64,000 bases of DNA, from contig CAMZMU010000107.1 of the NCBI GenBank assembly GCA_947311845.1, forward strand, positions 22,606,119 through 22,670,118, read 5' to 3'. The position numbers and the translations under genes were made by a program. Of the stretch, positions 23,836 through 35,074 are shown piece by piece (within the stretch, counting starts at the first letter, position 1; each line of letters starts with the position of its first letter). Origin of the DNA: Poa pratensis (lineage: Eukaryota; Streptophyta; Magnoliopsida; Poales; Poaceae). A model generated the notes under the pieces. The model had not been told where the DNA came from, ran no database searches, and worked only from the letters and a program-made list of their open reading frames with translations.

Positions 23836-24131
23836 CACATACTCTACTCCATCTTAAAAAAGCCTTTAATATTTTCCACCTGACTAATCTGCGATCGTCC
23901 ATTCCTCATTCAACGGCTCAGATCACTATTGATCGCGAAGGTGCAGTGGCAACCGAGAACCAACGGAATCTGATCTCGCTGTCGAGGGTAAATAGGCCAT
24001 CATGTACAGCGGCACACGATGCAACCAACCAAGCAACAAGATCCCATATCCTCTCATCCCTCCTACGAAGAACGTCTCCGTCAGTGAGCCCGTCTCTCCC
24101 TCATCTCTTCCCTCCTGCTCCTCCGACGACC

Positions 24132-24578
24132 ATGGGCGTGTCCATGGCGATGTCCAAAGCTCTCACCTTGCGCCATCCGAACCATTTTGGCCACCGCCTT
24201 GTGGCGACGAGCTCCCTCCAGGCGTCACCGCCGCGGCTACCTCTTCTCCCGAGACCGAGCCTCACGCTCGCCGCGCGCCCGCGGATGCTACCGGCAAGAC
24301 CCAGGCTCTCGGCGAACGAATCAGACCTGTCCCCGACGCCGCCCTCGGAGCGCACTATGACGGCCTGGGACCTGGCCAGCCTCTGGATCGGTCTAGTTGT
24401 CGGCGTGCCGTCCTACTACCTCGCCGGCAGCCTCGTCGACCTCGGCATGTCGGCTCTCCAGGGCGTGGCCACGGTATTCTTCGCCAACCTCGTCGTCCTC
24501 GCCTGCCTCGTGCTAACGGCCGCGCCGGCGGTCACGCACGGTCTGCCGTTCCCGGTGCTGGCACGCGCGACGTTGTGA
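24132..24578 (+). pseudogene. Truncated NCS1 purine/uracil permease (plastid PLUTO-type), N-terminal part only
   Basis: The 148-codon frame begins with a Ser/Arg-rich leader (likely plastid transit peptide), then shows the start of an NCS1 nucleobase transporter: [20 protein letters not shown], a second membrane stretch [19 protein letters not shown], and FPVLAR. In full-length NCS1 proteins this last motif leads into roughly ten more membrane helices. Here sequence similarity stops after LARATL and a stop codon follows at once, so about three quarters of the transporter is missing. The full-length family members import uracil, adenine and guanine into plastids. A fragment with 1-2 membrane segments cannot transport, so I call it a truncated copy. 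It lies tail-to-tail with the TMEM208 gene. Confidence 0.75.
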
Positions 24579-25116
24579 ATCGAGTAGAGCTTCCATACAA
24601 CTTGTAGAGTAAATTATGCTATAGGAAACTTCAAATCAGAAGAATCGCTATTTATCTGTTGTACAGTGCACTCGATTTAGATTTAGATGTTGACTTTCCA
24701 GTCCTTTTATGCATTGGAAGCCGAACGCTTTCTAATGAAATTTTCGCTGGCATAGAGGCATCATACCCAGTTCGCAACAAAGGCTCGAAGCCTCGAAACA
24801 GCATGAGTTGTCTGCGAAAGATGACAAGAAGCTGTAGCCAAGAAAAAGTTCAGTCTCAATTGTGTCTCTACGATTTCTCAGTTACCATGCCTGATTGTGG
24901 CAGAAGGATCAGGAAATATACAAATACCAATGCTATAGTATTAATAATTTAAAGATTAGTTGACATTTGTGCTAGCTGTCGGATCAAATGATGAACGAAC
25001 CACATCATTCATGATAGGGAACTCGCCAACAGCTTGCGCTCCAGTTGGACAGCAATGATATGAGAAACCAACCTACTCTTCCAAGGAAGAGGGTATGTAT
25101 GTGTCATATACTCATA

Positions 25117-28100
25117 TCAGCGAGTCCTGGTTTTGACCATCTTCCCTCTAGATGCCTTCTTCTCCATTTTCTCCCTTTTCTTTCGGGATTTCTCATCTTC
25201 AACTTCACCCTGAAAACAGGAAGGTACAATACTTGTGTCATTTCCAGAGAGCAATAACAATGCTTATGTTGATATGCAGTCTATTTTACCTCTGAACCAC
25301 CACTGAAAAATGTTCCTCTCAACAGACCAAATATCTTGTATCCACCAAAAGCCGGTATCTGCGTATCAAGAGGTATGCATAAATAATTAGCAATATAATC
25401 AGAAGTTGACAAATATTGGGGAACCCTCTTGTTAGTGTCTACAACTCATGAGTAAAGGATAGATTATATCCAAGAGTTTCCTTCTTTTGCTATAAAAAAG
25501 CACTTGAAAATTTGGTGCAAAAATACAATCATATGGATCCCACGCAAAATAAAGTGGTAAAATTCGAGTAACACACTATTATGAGTATTCAAACTGCACT
25601 ACTGTCTTTTTATGCTGAGCAATATGGTCATATTTCCGCACCAAAATTTCCACGTGTATATGTTATACAACAATGTATATCCATGATTTTAAAAATCAAA
25701 ACTTTTTAGAGTGGGAAAATTGTGTTTTCACTGTGCAAAAACAAATAATAAAATAGCTAGTCAGATGTATATATAGTGAAGAAATATCAAAGCCATCTTT
25801 ACCCCGGGGATTTAACCTGTCAGACATACTTATAAGATGACTGCAAGCGTGAAGGAGATAGTAGACTCAGTGTAAAACACAACTTGCAACATGCAGCGAT
25901 GTGTGATGGACTGATGGCAATTACACTGCGGTTTTAATCTTTGGTCCGGACACACACTTCGCAACTAGCCATTTGCATTTTTCAAATGTTAATGCAGGGT
26001 TAGGGCAACTCCAAGGGCGTCCCCCAAATACTGTCCGCAATGTTTCCGATTCTGTCCGTTTGGAGGGGTGGAGGACAAGTGGCCGTAGGTAGCCCTCCCG
26101 GTGCACCCAGCAGCGTCTCCCTAAACGGACAAGGACATGTCCAGTTGGTTCATTTTCTTTTTTTCTTCTAATCTTTATTTTTTTGTCATTTTGTATTCTA
26201 TGTACAAAAATGGAAACACAGAAATAAATTCAATCGATTTAAATTTTTTATGGATATAATTTAAATTAAAATGTGATTTTCCCCCTAAAAGAACATGAAT
26301 TTGACACTGCAAATTTCATCACTCGCATTACAAGAAAGAGACTGCAGGCAAGAAGGAAAAATAGTAATAAGTAGCTAGCTATAATCCAGGTCTTGAGCTA
26401 TGTCACCCAGATATGATGCATGGTTGGTCAGCTTTGGCCGATGCTAGGTGCAAATTAACAGAGAAAAGGAGAGTAGATTTAATCTAAGCATGTGATTTGT
26501 GCTGGCCTGCTGGCTGCTGCTGCATGTAATAAGAAGCGGCGCACCACAGCTGGATCCCTCGCCGGTGCCCTGGAACCGGATTGTGGCTCATCGTTGTTGC
26601 TGCTTCCTGCTTAGCGTTGCTGCAGCCACAACCAAGCACACACGGCATACAAGGGAGGGCGGCAGCAGCCTCGAGGGAGCAGCAGTACGGGTGAGCGGCT
26701 GGACGGGCCAGCAGGGCTGAACAGCAGCAGGGCCGAGCAGCAGCGGCAAGGGCACACGAGTAGAAGAGGGCTGGCGGCAGCAGTGAGCTCCGGCTCGAAT
26801 CTGACGTCTCTGCTCCGGTCCCGAGGCCACCTCGATTCACAGCCTGGCGGTTCAGCGGCGGCGGCGTGGTTGGAATCGGGGCGGACCCATGAGTTCGGGA
26901 GAGATGAGAGACAGGAGGGACTATGGGCTGGGTGGTTGGCAAGTGGGTCAGGCCAGACACAGGAGCGGACACAGGGGACAGCGGACTGACCGTTTGGGGA
27001 CTGCCGTTGGAGCCTGTTTTTTGGCCCAGGCGGACAAGCGGACACTTTGGGGGACGCCGTTGGAGTTGCCCTGGAACCCATAATGTTATATGTTGGTGGT
27101 CCTCTATTTTCCTAAGCAATGCGCTGCAGTTGGGCCTAATTCTAACTGGACTGGTTATCACTTACCACAATATTTCAGTCCAGTTGACATGTATTGCAGC
27201 ACTCTTTGCAAAGTTGACAAAACAATCCTAAGAATGAAACAGTAGTTGAAGACTTTATTATGACAAGTGATAGTACACGACGATGAGTTAAACAATAGTT
27301 CAACTTGAAGCAAAAGTCATAGGCAGCGATCAGATGATCAAGGTACACGCTGAAGATGTTCCTAATTTAGTGATTCTGTTAGAATAAATCATAATAAACA
27401 TTCAAATTTCAATGCAATGATGCAAAATAACAGTCATAGCTGCAGTCTGCCTCGAAAAAAAGGATCAAGCATTAGTAATTATTTTTAACCAAGGTTCCAT
27501 CTTGTAAAATGCTACTCCGTACATAATAAGCAGGTTTTCGTACCTTACATTTTAATATGTTGTTTGTTACAGAAGGCACCTTAAGGTGATTTCAGAAGGA
27601 CAGTCATGAGAAGTAATTGCTGGTAAACAAGAATACAATATGAAGTCACAAGCGATGTGTGTATCTTACCACTAAATATGTCCACCAAAATTTTCCAGAA
27701 ATAATGGACATCAGCTGCACAAACACTGTGATATATATCACATCTTCTATATATCTGCAGGAAAAGGTTTGTATTCGGATTAGAAGAAAGAAAAGGAAGC
27801 GCCAAATATATAAGCTGACATAATCTCCAGTGAAAAAATAACGATTTCGACTTAACATTTTTTAAACTATAATTTTCACTTGTTCGTGGCCCTCACGTTT
27901 TAGTTATCAATGGACATTCAGCACTAATACTATAAATTGTTTCTAAGGAAGTTGAGAGCCGTAGCCTATGTAGCCCTCTATTCAATGATGCGTCATCAAG
28001 TAGGATATCAAGAGCTAACAATTACACCGTGTCATGCAGTTCCTTACTCGGATATCCCACCGGTGCGCATGTCATGTCCAGAACTCAGCAGTTCACGTTC

Positions 28101-28748
28101 ATCCGATTCAGAATATTCTGGCTTTGTCATACTAGCGAGTTGCTTGTATGAAAGAAAATATGTGGCAGATGTCACCGCAAGGCCAAACCAATGCTTCCAG
28201 GTGAAAGACGAGTACATAATAGCCATCCTCACTACTATGTATATAACCTGCAAAGAAGCAAAGCTACACATGAACAGATGAACTAGTCCTCGGACTCAAA
28301 ATAGCTAAATCCGTCAGATGATCAGAGAAAACATATGATTAGATGGTGACATATTTCGAGAAACAAATTTCATTCACAGCAGAAGGCTAAAAAGTCTGGA
28401 AAGGTGAGTAAACTAAACTAAACACGGTAGCGCAAGTGACACAAAATTAAGCCATATAGCAGGGCGCTCCTCTCTCCCGGCTGAAGACGACTGTTCCAGA
28501 CCAGATGAGCTAGTCTGATCTAGGCTTCACCGGAACCACTACAACAGGCTCAAAATCACTCAAGCTCCGTCAAATATAAAGTATCCGGCAGCAACAATCT
28601 ACGAGCGTCCCAGGTAATTCACGGATCTGAGGGGCGGAGGGGAGAACCAAAAGGGGCCACTCACGTTGGACCCGAGGATTATGCGCCAGAGGAGGTCCAT
28701 GCGCTTCTTGTTCTTCTCCACAACCTTCTTCGCTCCCTGGTTCGCCAT
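25117..28748 (-). CDS. TMEM208: TMEM208 / SND2-like ER membrane protein, five exons
   Basis: Coding exons read on the minus strand: 28748-28665, 28247-28048, 27754-27670, 25358-25290 and 25209-25117, all with GT..AG introns in consistent phase. Together they give 176 residues, typical of plant TMEM208 proteins. The protein starts MANQGAKK with a basic, Lys-rich N-terminus, then hydrophobic segments around IYIVVRMAIMY, LAVTSATYFLSYKQL, VIYITVFVQLMSII and FWWTYLV-IPAFGGYKIFGLL. It ends in a charged tail (DEKSRKKREKMEKK...MVKTRTR). TMEM208/SND2 acts at the ER in SRP-independent targeting of membrane proteins (family knowledge). Intron 3 is 2.3 kb and houses a TIR element. The reading frame is intact, unlike several neighbours. 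Confidence 0.9.
25997..27079. mobile_element. TIR-bounded DNA element inside intron 3 of the TMEM208 gene
   Basis: The left end GGGTTAGGGCAACTCCAAGG and the inverted right end GGGTTCCAGGGCAACTCCAA align with a 2-nt gap, and the match continues through GGCGTCCCCCAAA and TGTCCGC, about 40 bp in all. There is no transposase. I could not settle the exact tips or target duplication, so the superfamily (hAT, Mutator or other) is open. The interior (26490-27000) is GC-rich with CAGCAG-type runs. It would be removed with the intron. Confidence 0.65.
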
Positions 28749-29107
28749 GGCCGCGCTGCACGAGATCCTTCCTCTTCTCTCCCTCGGGTTTCTCTGGAAT
28801 TTTTCCGCCGAGTCAGTCTCCGATTTTTTTTTAAGGGAGGTCAGTCAGTCTTCGATAGGAACAAGAAGAACTAGAGAACTGGGCTGACTCCCTGTCCGTT
28901 CTAACTGGGCTTAGGCTCACGTGGAGCTTTTCGGCCCATACTTCTAGATAGCCCATTACTACAGTGTTTAAATGCCGTACCCGTGCAGTGCAGGCTGCAT
29001 CCCCTGCTATTCCGCAACGTTCGCCACGCGCCGTGAGCCAGTAACTGCCACCAACGCCCGCGTGACGAGCCAGAGAGACAGAGGGGGAGAGAGCAGAGCA
29101 GGGCAGG
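28749..29107. promoter_or_regulatory. 359-bp divergent promoter between TMEM208 and RING-H2 genes
   Basis: The two start codons face away from each other (28748 minus, 29108 plus) with only 359 bp between. No convincing TATA box was seen on either side (TTTAAAT near 28967 is the best). This is the layout of a shared, broadly expressed bidirectional promoter (inference). A run of nine T lies near 28826-28834. Confidence 0.5.
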
Positions 29108-29553
29108 ATGGCGCAGCTCTGGGCGGTGTTCCTGGCCGTGGGGTCGCTCGCCATCGGCATGCTCGGGGTGCTCGGCGTCTGGCTCTGCTACCTGTTCCAG
29201 GCCGTGGCGCGGGGGCCACCGCCCGCCCCGCCGCCCGAGACGCCGGAGACGGACGACCGCGACGACAAGAACGGGCTATCGGAGGCGGAGCTGAGGCAGC
29301 TTGGTGGGTCGTCCAGGCGGAGGCGGCCGCGGACGGCGAGGAGGAGGAGGAGGCGCTCTGCCCGATCTGCCTCGACGCCATGGAGCCCGGCCGCGCCGTG
29401 CGCGTCCTCCCCGGCTGCAACCGCGCCTTCCACCAGGACTGCGTCGACCGGTGGCTGGCCATCTCGCCGCGCTGCCCGGTGTGCAACATCTGGGCCACGC
29501 CGCAGTCGCCCCTGGCCTCGCCGGCGGCGGCCAAGACTGCTCCGGGCTGTTGA
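29108..29553 (+). CDS. ATL-type RING-H2 E3 ligase, one frame break as read
   Basis: Single-exon gene of about 148 codons. Residues 1-32 (AVFLAVGSLAIGMLGVLGVW) form a membrane helix, followed by a Pro-rich linker and NGLSEAELRQLGG, the GLD-like region of ATL proteins. Near 29310 the frame shifts by one base (one G missing from a GGTGGG run) and the rest, in the neighbouring frame, holds an acidic stretch and the RING finger CPICLDAMEPG...CVDRWLAISPRCPVC. ATL proteins are membrane-anchored ubiquitin ligases (family knowledge). The fourth zinc ligand, His in CxH, is Arg here (CNRAFHQDC). Stop at 29551-29553. Perfect conservation on both sides of the break suggests sequence error. Confidence 0.8.
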
Positions 29554-31477
29554 CATGGGGGCGCGCGCCGCGCGCGTTCTTGGTTCTTGGCGAATCTTGG
29601 TTTGGCTCTCTAACTTCTGGTTAAGAAGCATTCTTGACCAACTCTAGTTAGGTTTCTTGTCTCGGGAGAGCGGTTCTTGATGGATCCTTGTGGCCTGCAC
29701 GGTTGTGTAAAGGATTCTTGGCTGCATGTAATTACCTCGGTTCTGAAATTCTTGCTAGAAATCAGTAGGCTTTTGCAGATTTGGGTCCTTTTTCTTGTAG
29801 CAGGTCATCACATTTGGCCGGATTTGGTCTGTTTGATGAACTAGCGAACAGTAAATGCTGTGAAGATAACACATTATGCTGTGGGATTAGCGTATCAATC
29901 CTATTAATCAGACGTCCCCCAATTCAGATTTTGTCAATTTTGATTTTTTTTTTCTTTGAGCTGTCGATGGAAAAATCGAAGCCTTTGTGAGGTCTGTAGG
30001 TTGAGAATCAGAATCGGTTATCAACATTTGGCCTCCTGATGTTGCAATTGGCAGTACTACTTTGATGCCTTCATGGTTCTTTAAAATATTTACTAAGTGA
30101 GTTACATTGCTTCTTGAGTTACTTTAATTAACGTTCTACAGCAAAAAAGGAGCTACTTTTAATGCTGAATTTCTGATCAAACGCTCCAATGTCTGAATCT
30201 TGTCCCGGTTTCATAATGGTCATCCTGAGGTCTGCGAGCACTAGCAGAGCTTGAAGCTTAAAATATCTTCATACGCTCGACAGTAACATTGCTTCCAAAT
30301 TTAACCACAGAAAAAGGAGTTACTTCAATGCTAGTTTCTGATCAAACGCCCCAATGTCTGAATTTTGTTCCGTGTTCTGTTTCATAATGGTCATCCTGAG
30401 ATCTGCGAGCACTAGCAGAGCTTGAAGCTTTAAATATCTTCTCGTGGTTGATATGTATTGCCCATCTGCTGGCCTTCTATTTTCAGAAAGACAAAATATG
30501 TTGGGTCTTTTGACAAACACCAACTTATGTGATTTGTTAGGAATGACCTGATGCTTGAGATTTATATTTAGTTGTGTGAACGAGTCATGGCGCTCTAAGA
30601 AGGTATGATTTTACCATGTTCCATGGTTCTGAATCTTTTGTAGTCTTGTTGCTTCATTAACATGTGTGCTACCATGCCATTCTTTCAGTTTAATCAGCCA
30701 ATCTGCGGTTAACTTTGTTATACGAACTGCATAGGCAGCTTTTGCTCAGTTAAATGACCACTGGTTCAGTCCTAGTACTTGTGATATTGCAGTATGGTAG
30801 CATAGCACTGGCTACTGGGAATATGAATCCATATGCTTACTGATCAGGTCAGGTGGACCATTGATGCAGTACATGCTTCTACTTCTGTTCTGTTACTTCA
30901 GAATTCAGACAAACCACTATCTAAAAAAACGAAGAATTCAGAAAAACCAGTGATGTCCTCGCTGTTCAGCTTCAAGGACTAGTTTTTGAAGTGGGGAAGT
31001 AGGACTGCTGAGCAGCTGTGCTTATATCATTCACAAAACTAAGACGGTCACTTTTGAACCCATACAAATTGAATGAGGTGGTTTGGCTAAATGCTTCTGT
31101 ACAAACATTTGCCACCTATTAAGAGTCGTTGAACTTCAGTGTACAAAAAAAACGACATGTGATGATCGATCTGGCGCTTGTATATTCATCGTAGTTTTTC
31201 TTTCCTTTTTTCAGATGATACATTTTCCTTGTAACTGGGCAGTACCCTTTCAGCGGAGATGAGTATTGGCTTGTACAAAACGTTTCTGGTGATTCCACGA
31301 AAGTCCATGACGCCATTCTCAGCATAGCTACAATCCAACATCAGTAGTCTAATGCAGTCATCGCAACTTATCTCATAGGCCATTAGGACAAGCAATTATA
31401 TATCCATGATCCAAAGCAAGACGAAATCATTGCGTGGAAGAGTTTAGAGTGCATCAAACGGTACGTACATGAGTACA
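29554..31477. other. Intergenic with 3' UTR of the RING-H2 gene
   Basis: No gene recognised. The first few hundred bases are probably the 3' untranslated region. The rest is AT-rich and carries the direct duplication listed separately. Confidence 0.5.
30141..30445. repeat. Direct duplication, unit about 130 bp
   Basis: The segment from GAGCTACTTTTAATGC through TCCTGAGGTCTGCGAGCACT to AATATCTTC (about 30149-30270) recurs at about 30316-30442 with scattered differences, offset about 167 bp. No coding frame. Confidence 0.8.
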
Positions 31478-31496
31478 TCCATCACACTAGCAACTT

Positions 31497-32590
31497 TTTT
31501 TGATAGTAGTTCTTCCCAGCGAGCGAAAACAAGGATTACACAAACCCAGAACACACGCACGCTGAAGAACAGAGGAAGGAAAGCCAGTACAACAGCAGAA
31601 GCTGGACCTTAGACTGCCGAACCGCCGCAACACCCGCAAGCAACCTCTTCGACGGAGCCGGAGAGGAAGCAGCCAGGCCGCCGCCACACCCCGGAGAGAA
31701 AGCACCTCCATTCTTGTAGAAAGCCGCATGAGCCGTCCGCCGCAGGCGACGGAACCGAACACGATGAACACGCACGTCCATGGCGCTCCTCCCCGCTGCC
31801 GCCCATCTTCCAAGAACCCTGTACTGAGCACAACCTTCACTTTGCCGGAGCCGTCGTCGAGAGACTAGGCACGCCACGAACTTCCCCCCTCGCCACCACG
31901 GCAGGCCAGGGCACGACGAGGCCAAGCCTTGAGAAACCAGAGCAAGCTGACCGAAGCACTCCTCCCCTCGCCACCACGACCAGCCGGAGAAGGCAGAACA
32001 GAACTCGAAACGCCGACGAACACCTCCAAGAACCACTCGATGAAGCTCCTGTACAGGCGGAGGAGAAAGCCAGCGCCTAGCGCCAGCTCCCCACCGCACC
32101 ACCCCCAGCACCCCCAAAGCATGGCCAGGAGCAGCCATCCTCTGACGAAGAAGGGACGAGGGACCAAAAAGCCGAAACAGGTAGCCTTCACCTCCGCCAC
32201 GAAGACCACCGATAGGGCACCAAGCCAGACGAGATCGAAAGATCCCGGAAGGACGCTCACCGGCTCCGACGAGCAGCAAGCACCAAAAGCCGCCAGGACC
32301 GAGCCAACTCCCCAGAGGAAGACGACACAGAGGGGAAGGAACGGCGGCACCACACTCCGCTCCGGTAGCACCTCCACCTCCACAACGCCACCGGCCGGAA
32401 ACCTACCTAACCACACCCTATATACACGCCAAGGCAGAGATCCGGGTTCCCCCACCCTCCCGCCGCCGGAGCGGCCGGCGGAGGGGGAGGGAACCGACGG
32501 CTCACCGGCGAGCGCGGGGTGGAGACGAAGACGCCCTGGATCGCCTGTCTCATCTGTTCACGGGAAAGGGGATAAGGCGACAAGTAGGCT
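31497..32590 (-). mobile_element. Poly(A) retroposon (minus strand) with 19-bp target duplication
   Basis: The direct repeat TCCATCACACTAGCAACTT flanks it at 31478-31496 and 32591-32609. The left edge continues as a T run to 31501, the complement of a 3' poly(A) tail, so the copy lies on the minus strand. The 1.1-kb GC-rich body keeps long open frames on both strands but shows no reverse transcriptase or known domain. The last two T of the duplication are ambiguous with the tail. Confidence 0.8.
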
Positions 32591-32745
32591 TCCATCACAC
32601 TAGCAACTTGTTTAAACGAGAAAACGAAAGCTGGAGAATGCTTATACAGCGATTGGTGCTTGCTGGAGTGGGTCCATGTCAAGCACGAAACAACTCCAGT
32701 AAGTTTCTTCCTGAACATGGGCGCCTTTTGTACCGTAATATTCTA

Positions 32746-32842
32746 CTCCCTCTGTTCCAAATTACTTGTCTCAACTTTGTCCAAATTTGAGATACATGCA
32801 AATTTGGACAAAGTTGAGACAAGTAATTTGGAACGGAGGGAG
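32746..32842. mobile_element. Stowaway MITE (97 bp)
   Basis: An almost perfect hairpin. The left end is CTCCCTCTGTTCCAAATTAC and the right end is its near-complement ...GGAACGGAGGGAG, with TA duplicated outside both ends (32744-32745 and 32843-32844). End motif and TA target are diagnostic of grass Stowaway (Tc1/mariner-derived) MITEs. Confidence 0.92.
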
Positions 32843-33090
32843 TACTTAAGGACCTCTCCACCGGTGACTCCCATGTCCGAAAGCAACAAAAAGATGCCCA
32901 AGACCGATGGTTGAGAAGAGTGGGTGGACCTGACATGGTATCATTCTCCTCATAAGCTTGTTCAGGTAAACTCCAGAGAGGGGGAAAACAGATCAAAGAG
33001 TGCGGGATGAAGAAGACGGCGAGTGCTCCAATGTTGAGGCCTTTGACACCACTGCATCAGCCTTGTTGTCTTTGTGTTCGTCAGAGAAGG

Positions 33091-34231
33091 ATGGCAGGCC
33101 CAGTCCAGAGCATCACCCAGGCAGAGATCGACCATTTCTGGAGGAAGAAGAAGCTGGAAGAGGAGGAACACCGGTTCGCCTACGAGGAGTCTTCAAGGAT
33201 CAAAGTCAAGAGTCTCAAGGCAAGTACTTTTGTGCTCATCGATCAAGAATAATTTGTATAGAAATTATTTAATTTACTACCTAGTTTCTACTAAACTGTA
33301 TACCATCTTTAGACTTCATATCAAACTACTGTAGAAGTACATTGTATAACAGCGCCATTTTGATACCATTGCCCTTTGTGTTGTATAAATTGGAACGGTT
33401 AAACTATGTTAAGAGCAGCAAGAAGAATATATGCTTTTTGAACAACGGATAAAAGGGATTATAGATGAACAAATTGAGACGATGATGGAGAAAGAGACCA
33501 TTAACATCAAAGAGGATGCCAGGAACATTCAGATACCAATTGGCATCAAGGATTGGTATGTTCTCATCTCCGGATGCTTCCCATTAATTTTCTTTATGCG
33601 TTACTGTTGACATCATGATGTGGAGTGCAAACCTTTCAGCATCTCGCCATATTTCCATAGCCTGGATGCTATTACATAAAAAAATTTAGTAGTTTGTTTT
33701 GCTGTTAGTTTTTGGCCCTGGGCTTGGTCCAATCCTGGCTCAGCCACTGATCCCACTCAATAGAATCCACCGGTTGAATGTCCTGCACCAAATATGTACG
33801 GATTAAGGATAGACTATATTCCACAAGCTTTGCTCCAATTTGCTCGCCAGGAACCCTAGGTTGCTCCCTTTAACAAGGCTTGATGTCCTGTTTCCTGCAA
33901 ACAAAACTAAAACCAAAATTATCATACAGATACTCATAAAGCTGTAACTAAAATAAAACTTTGGAAGGGCATACTAACTCCTGAAAATGCATTGCCATCA
34001 TAGATGCTTCATTTATATTGCTACGATGCCTGGTAATACATTATCCTTCCTGATTGTTTGCAGGTGGTGGAAAAGCAGTTGCGCATATATCTAAATGAAC
34101 CCGCGGTAACATCCACGGATGGTAACATCGCTCCAAAGAATATCACCAAATATATTCCTCAGAAAGTACATTTTAGGTGCTGCTCACGAGCACTTTACCA
34201 GATAAGTGCAACTGCTCTAGGGATCTTTTAA
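33091..34231 (+). pseudogene. Small three-exon gene of unknown function, frame broken in exon 3
   Basis: Exon 1 (33091-33219) encodes MAGPVQSITQAEIDHFWRKK and a Lys/Glu-rich helix. The intron appears to start with the non-canonical donor AAG|GCAAGT (GC-AG class). Exon 2 (33419-33555) continues QEEYMLFEQRIKG to GIKDW. Exon 3 starts at 34064 with WWKSSCAY. There an extra AT dinucleotide (about 34087-34090) brings an immediate stop at 34092-34094. In the shifted frame LNEPAVTSTDGN continues to a stop ending at 34231. As read, the product is 98 residues; about 144 codons are present in total. I recall LNEPA-type proteins as a poorly characterised grass family; no function can be given. It may be a pseudogene or carry a sequence error. 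Confidence 0.5.
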
Positions 34232-34825
34232 GTGCTGACACCTAGAATAATATGAACCATGTAAACGCATTTTGCTTATGCGTTTAAACATAGATTGGAG
34301 CCTTCTGTTGTGTTTGACTGTTTGACATATAGTAATAACTTTGATGAGAAGGTACTTTTGAATCAAGCATGGAACATCTTAGTATTTCACATATTTGGGG
34401 ATGGCAGTGATTTCAATTATATTGCATAGACTACATGAACTTCCTATTGATCCTCGAAACATCATCAGAACCTCATTTGCTGGAATACACATTCTACTCG
34501 TGATAGTAGGCACTCATAACATCCATTGCCAAATTTAATTTGACAGTACAGTGCATGTTCTCATAACTAAGTCATGATTTATTGATGAGTGTCCTTCAAC
34601 AAAATTCCTTATATGCACAACAGGATACATGTTCACATACCTGTGCTTGACGTTCAGAGCCACAGATCATTAAATACCCAAACAAATGTTTGAACTGATC
34701 AAGGTTTTTTAGTGTGTGAAATCAAATAACCATAAACGGAAGCAAAACGACAACACCAACCATTGCAATCTAATATTTTAGATTTAAGTTCTTGGCCATA
34801 CACCAAAGTAAGAGAAGAGTAGAAT
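34232..34825. other. Intergenic, no gene seen
   Basis: AT-rich sequence between the small gene and the retrotransposon nest. No repeat boundary recognised. Confidence 0.5.
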
Positions 34826-35074
34826 TGACGAGGTGTGAACTCGGCAAATCCCTGGGTTGTGTACCCCGGGTTGATTGAGGGGAAGAGAGATGAGCGCTGG
34901 TGATCACGACGGCTGACAAGCAAGGCGTTTTACCCAGGTTTAGGCTCCCGGAGGATAACACCCTACTTCCTGCTTATCTGGTATTGAATGGCGAGTTGTG
35001 GCTACAATGGTGAGATGGCAATCTCGCTAGGGTTTGTGATGGCGGCTATGAGCTTACCCTAAACGAAGGACCCT
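34826..35074 (-). mobile_element. Element 3: 3' half of its minus-strand LTR
   Basis: Starts TGACGAGGTGTG (complement of an LTR ending in CCTCGTCA) and is homologous, inverted, to the last about 250 bp of the element 1 LTR. It is cut at 35074 by element 1; the missing part resumes at 48684 after the ACCCT duplication. Confidence 0.85.

Noticed and set aside
22832..23902. 356-codon minus-strand frame
   Set aside because: It crosses the retroposon's right boundary and target duplication and has no recognisable domain.
31536..32603. Overlapping frames of 196-247 codons on both strands
   Set aside because: They lie inside the retroposon or run over its edge; Trp/Cys/Gly- or Arg/Pro-rich composition without domains.
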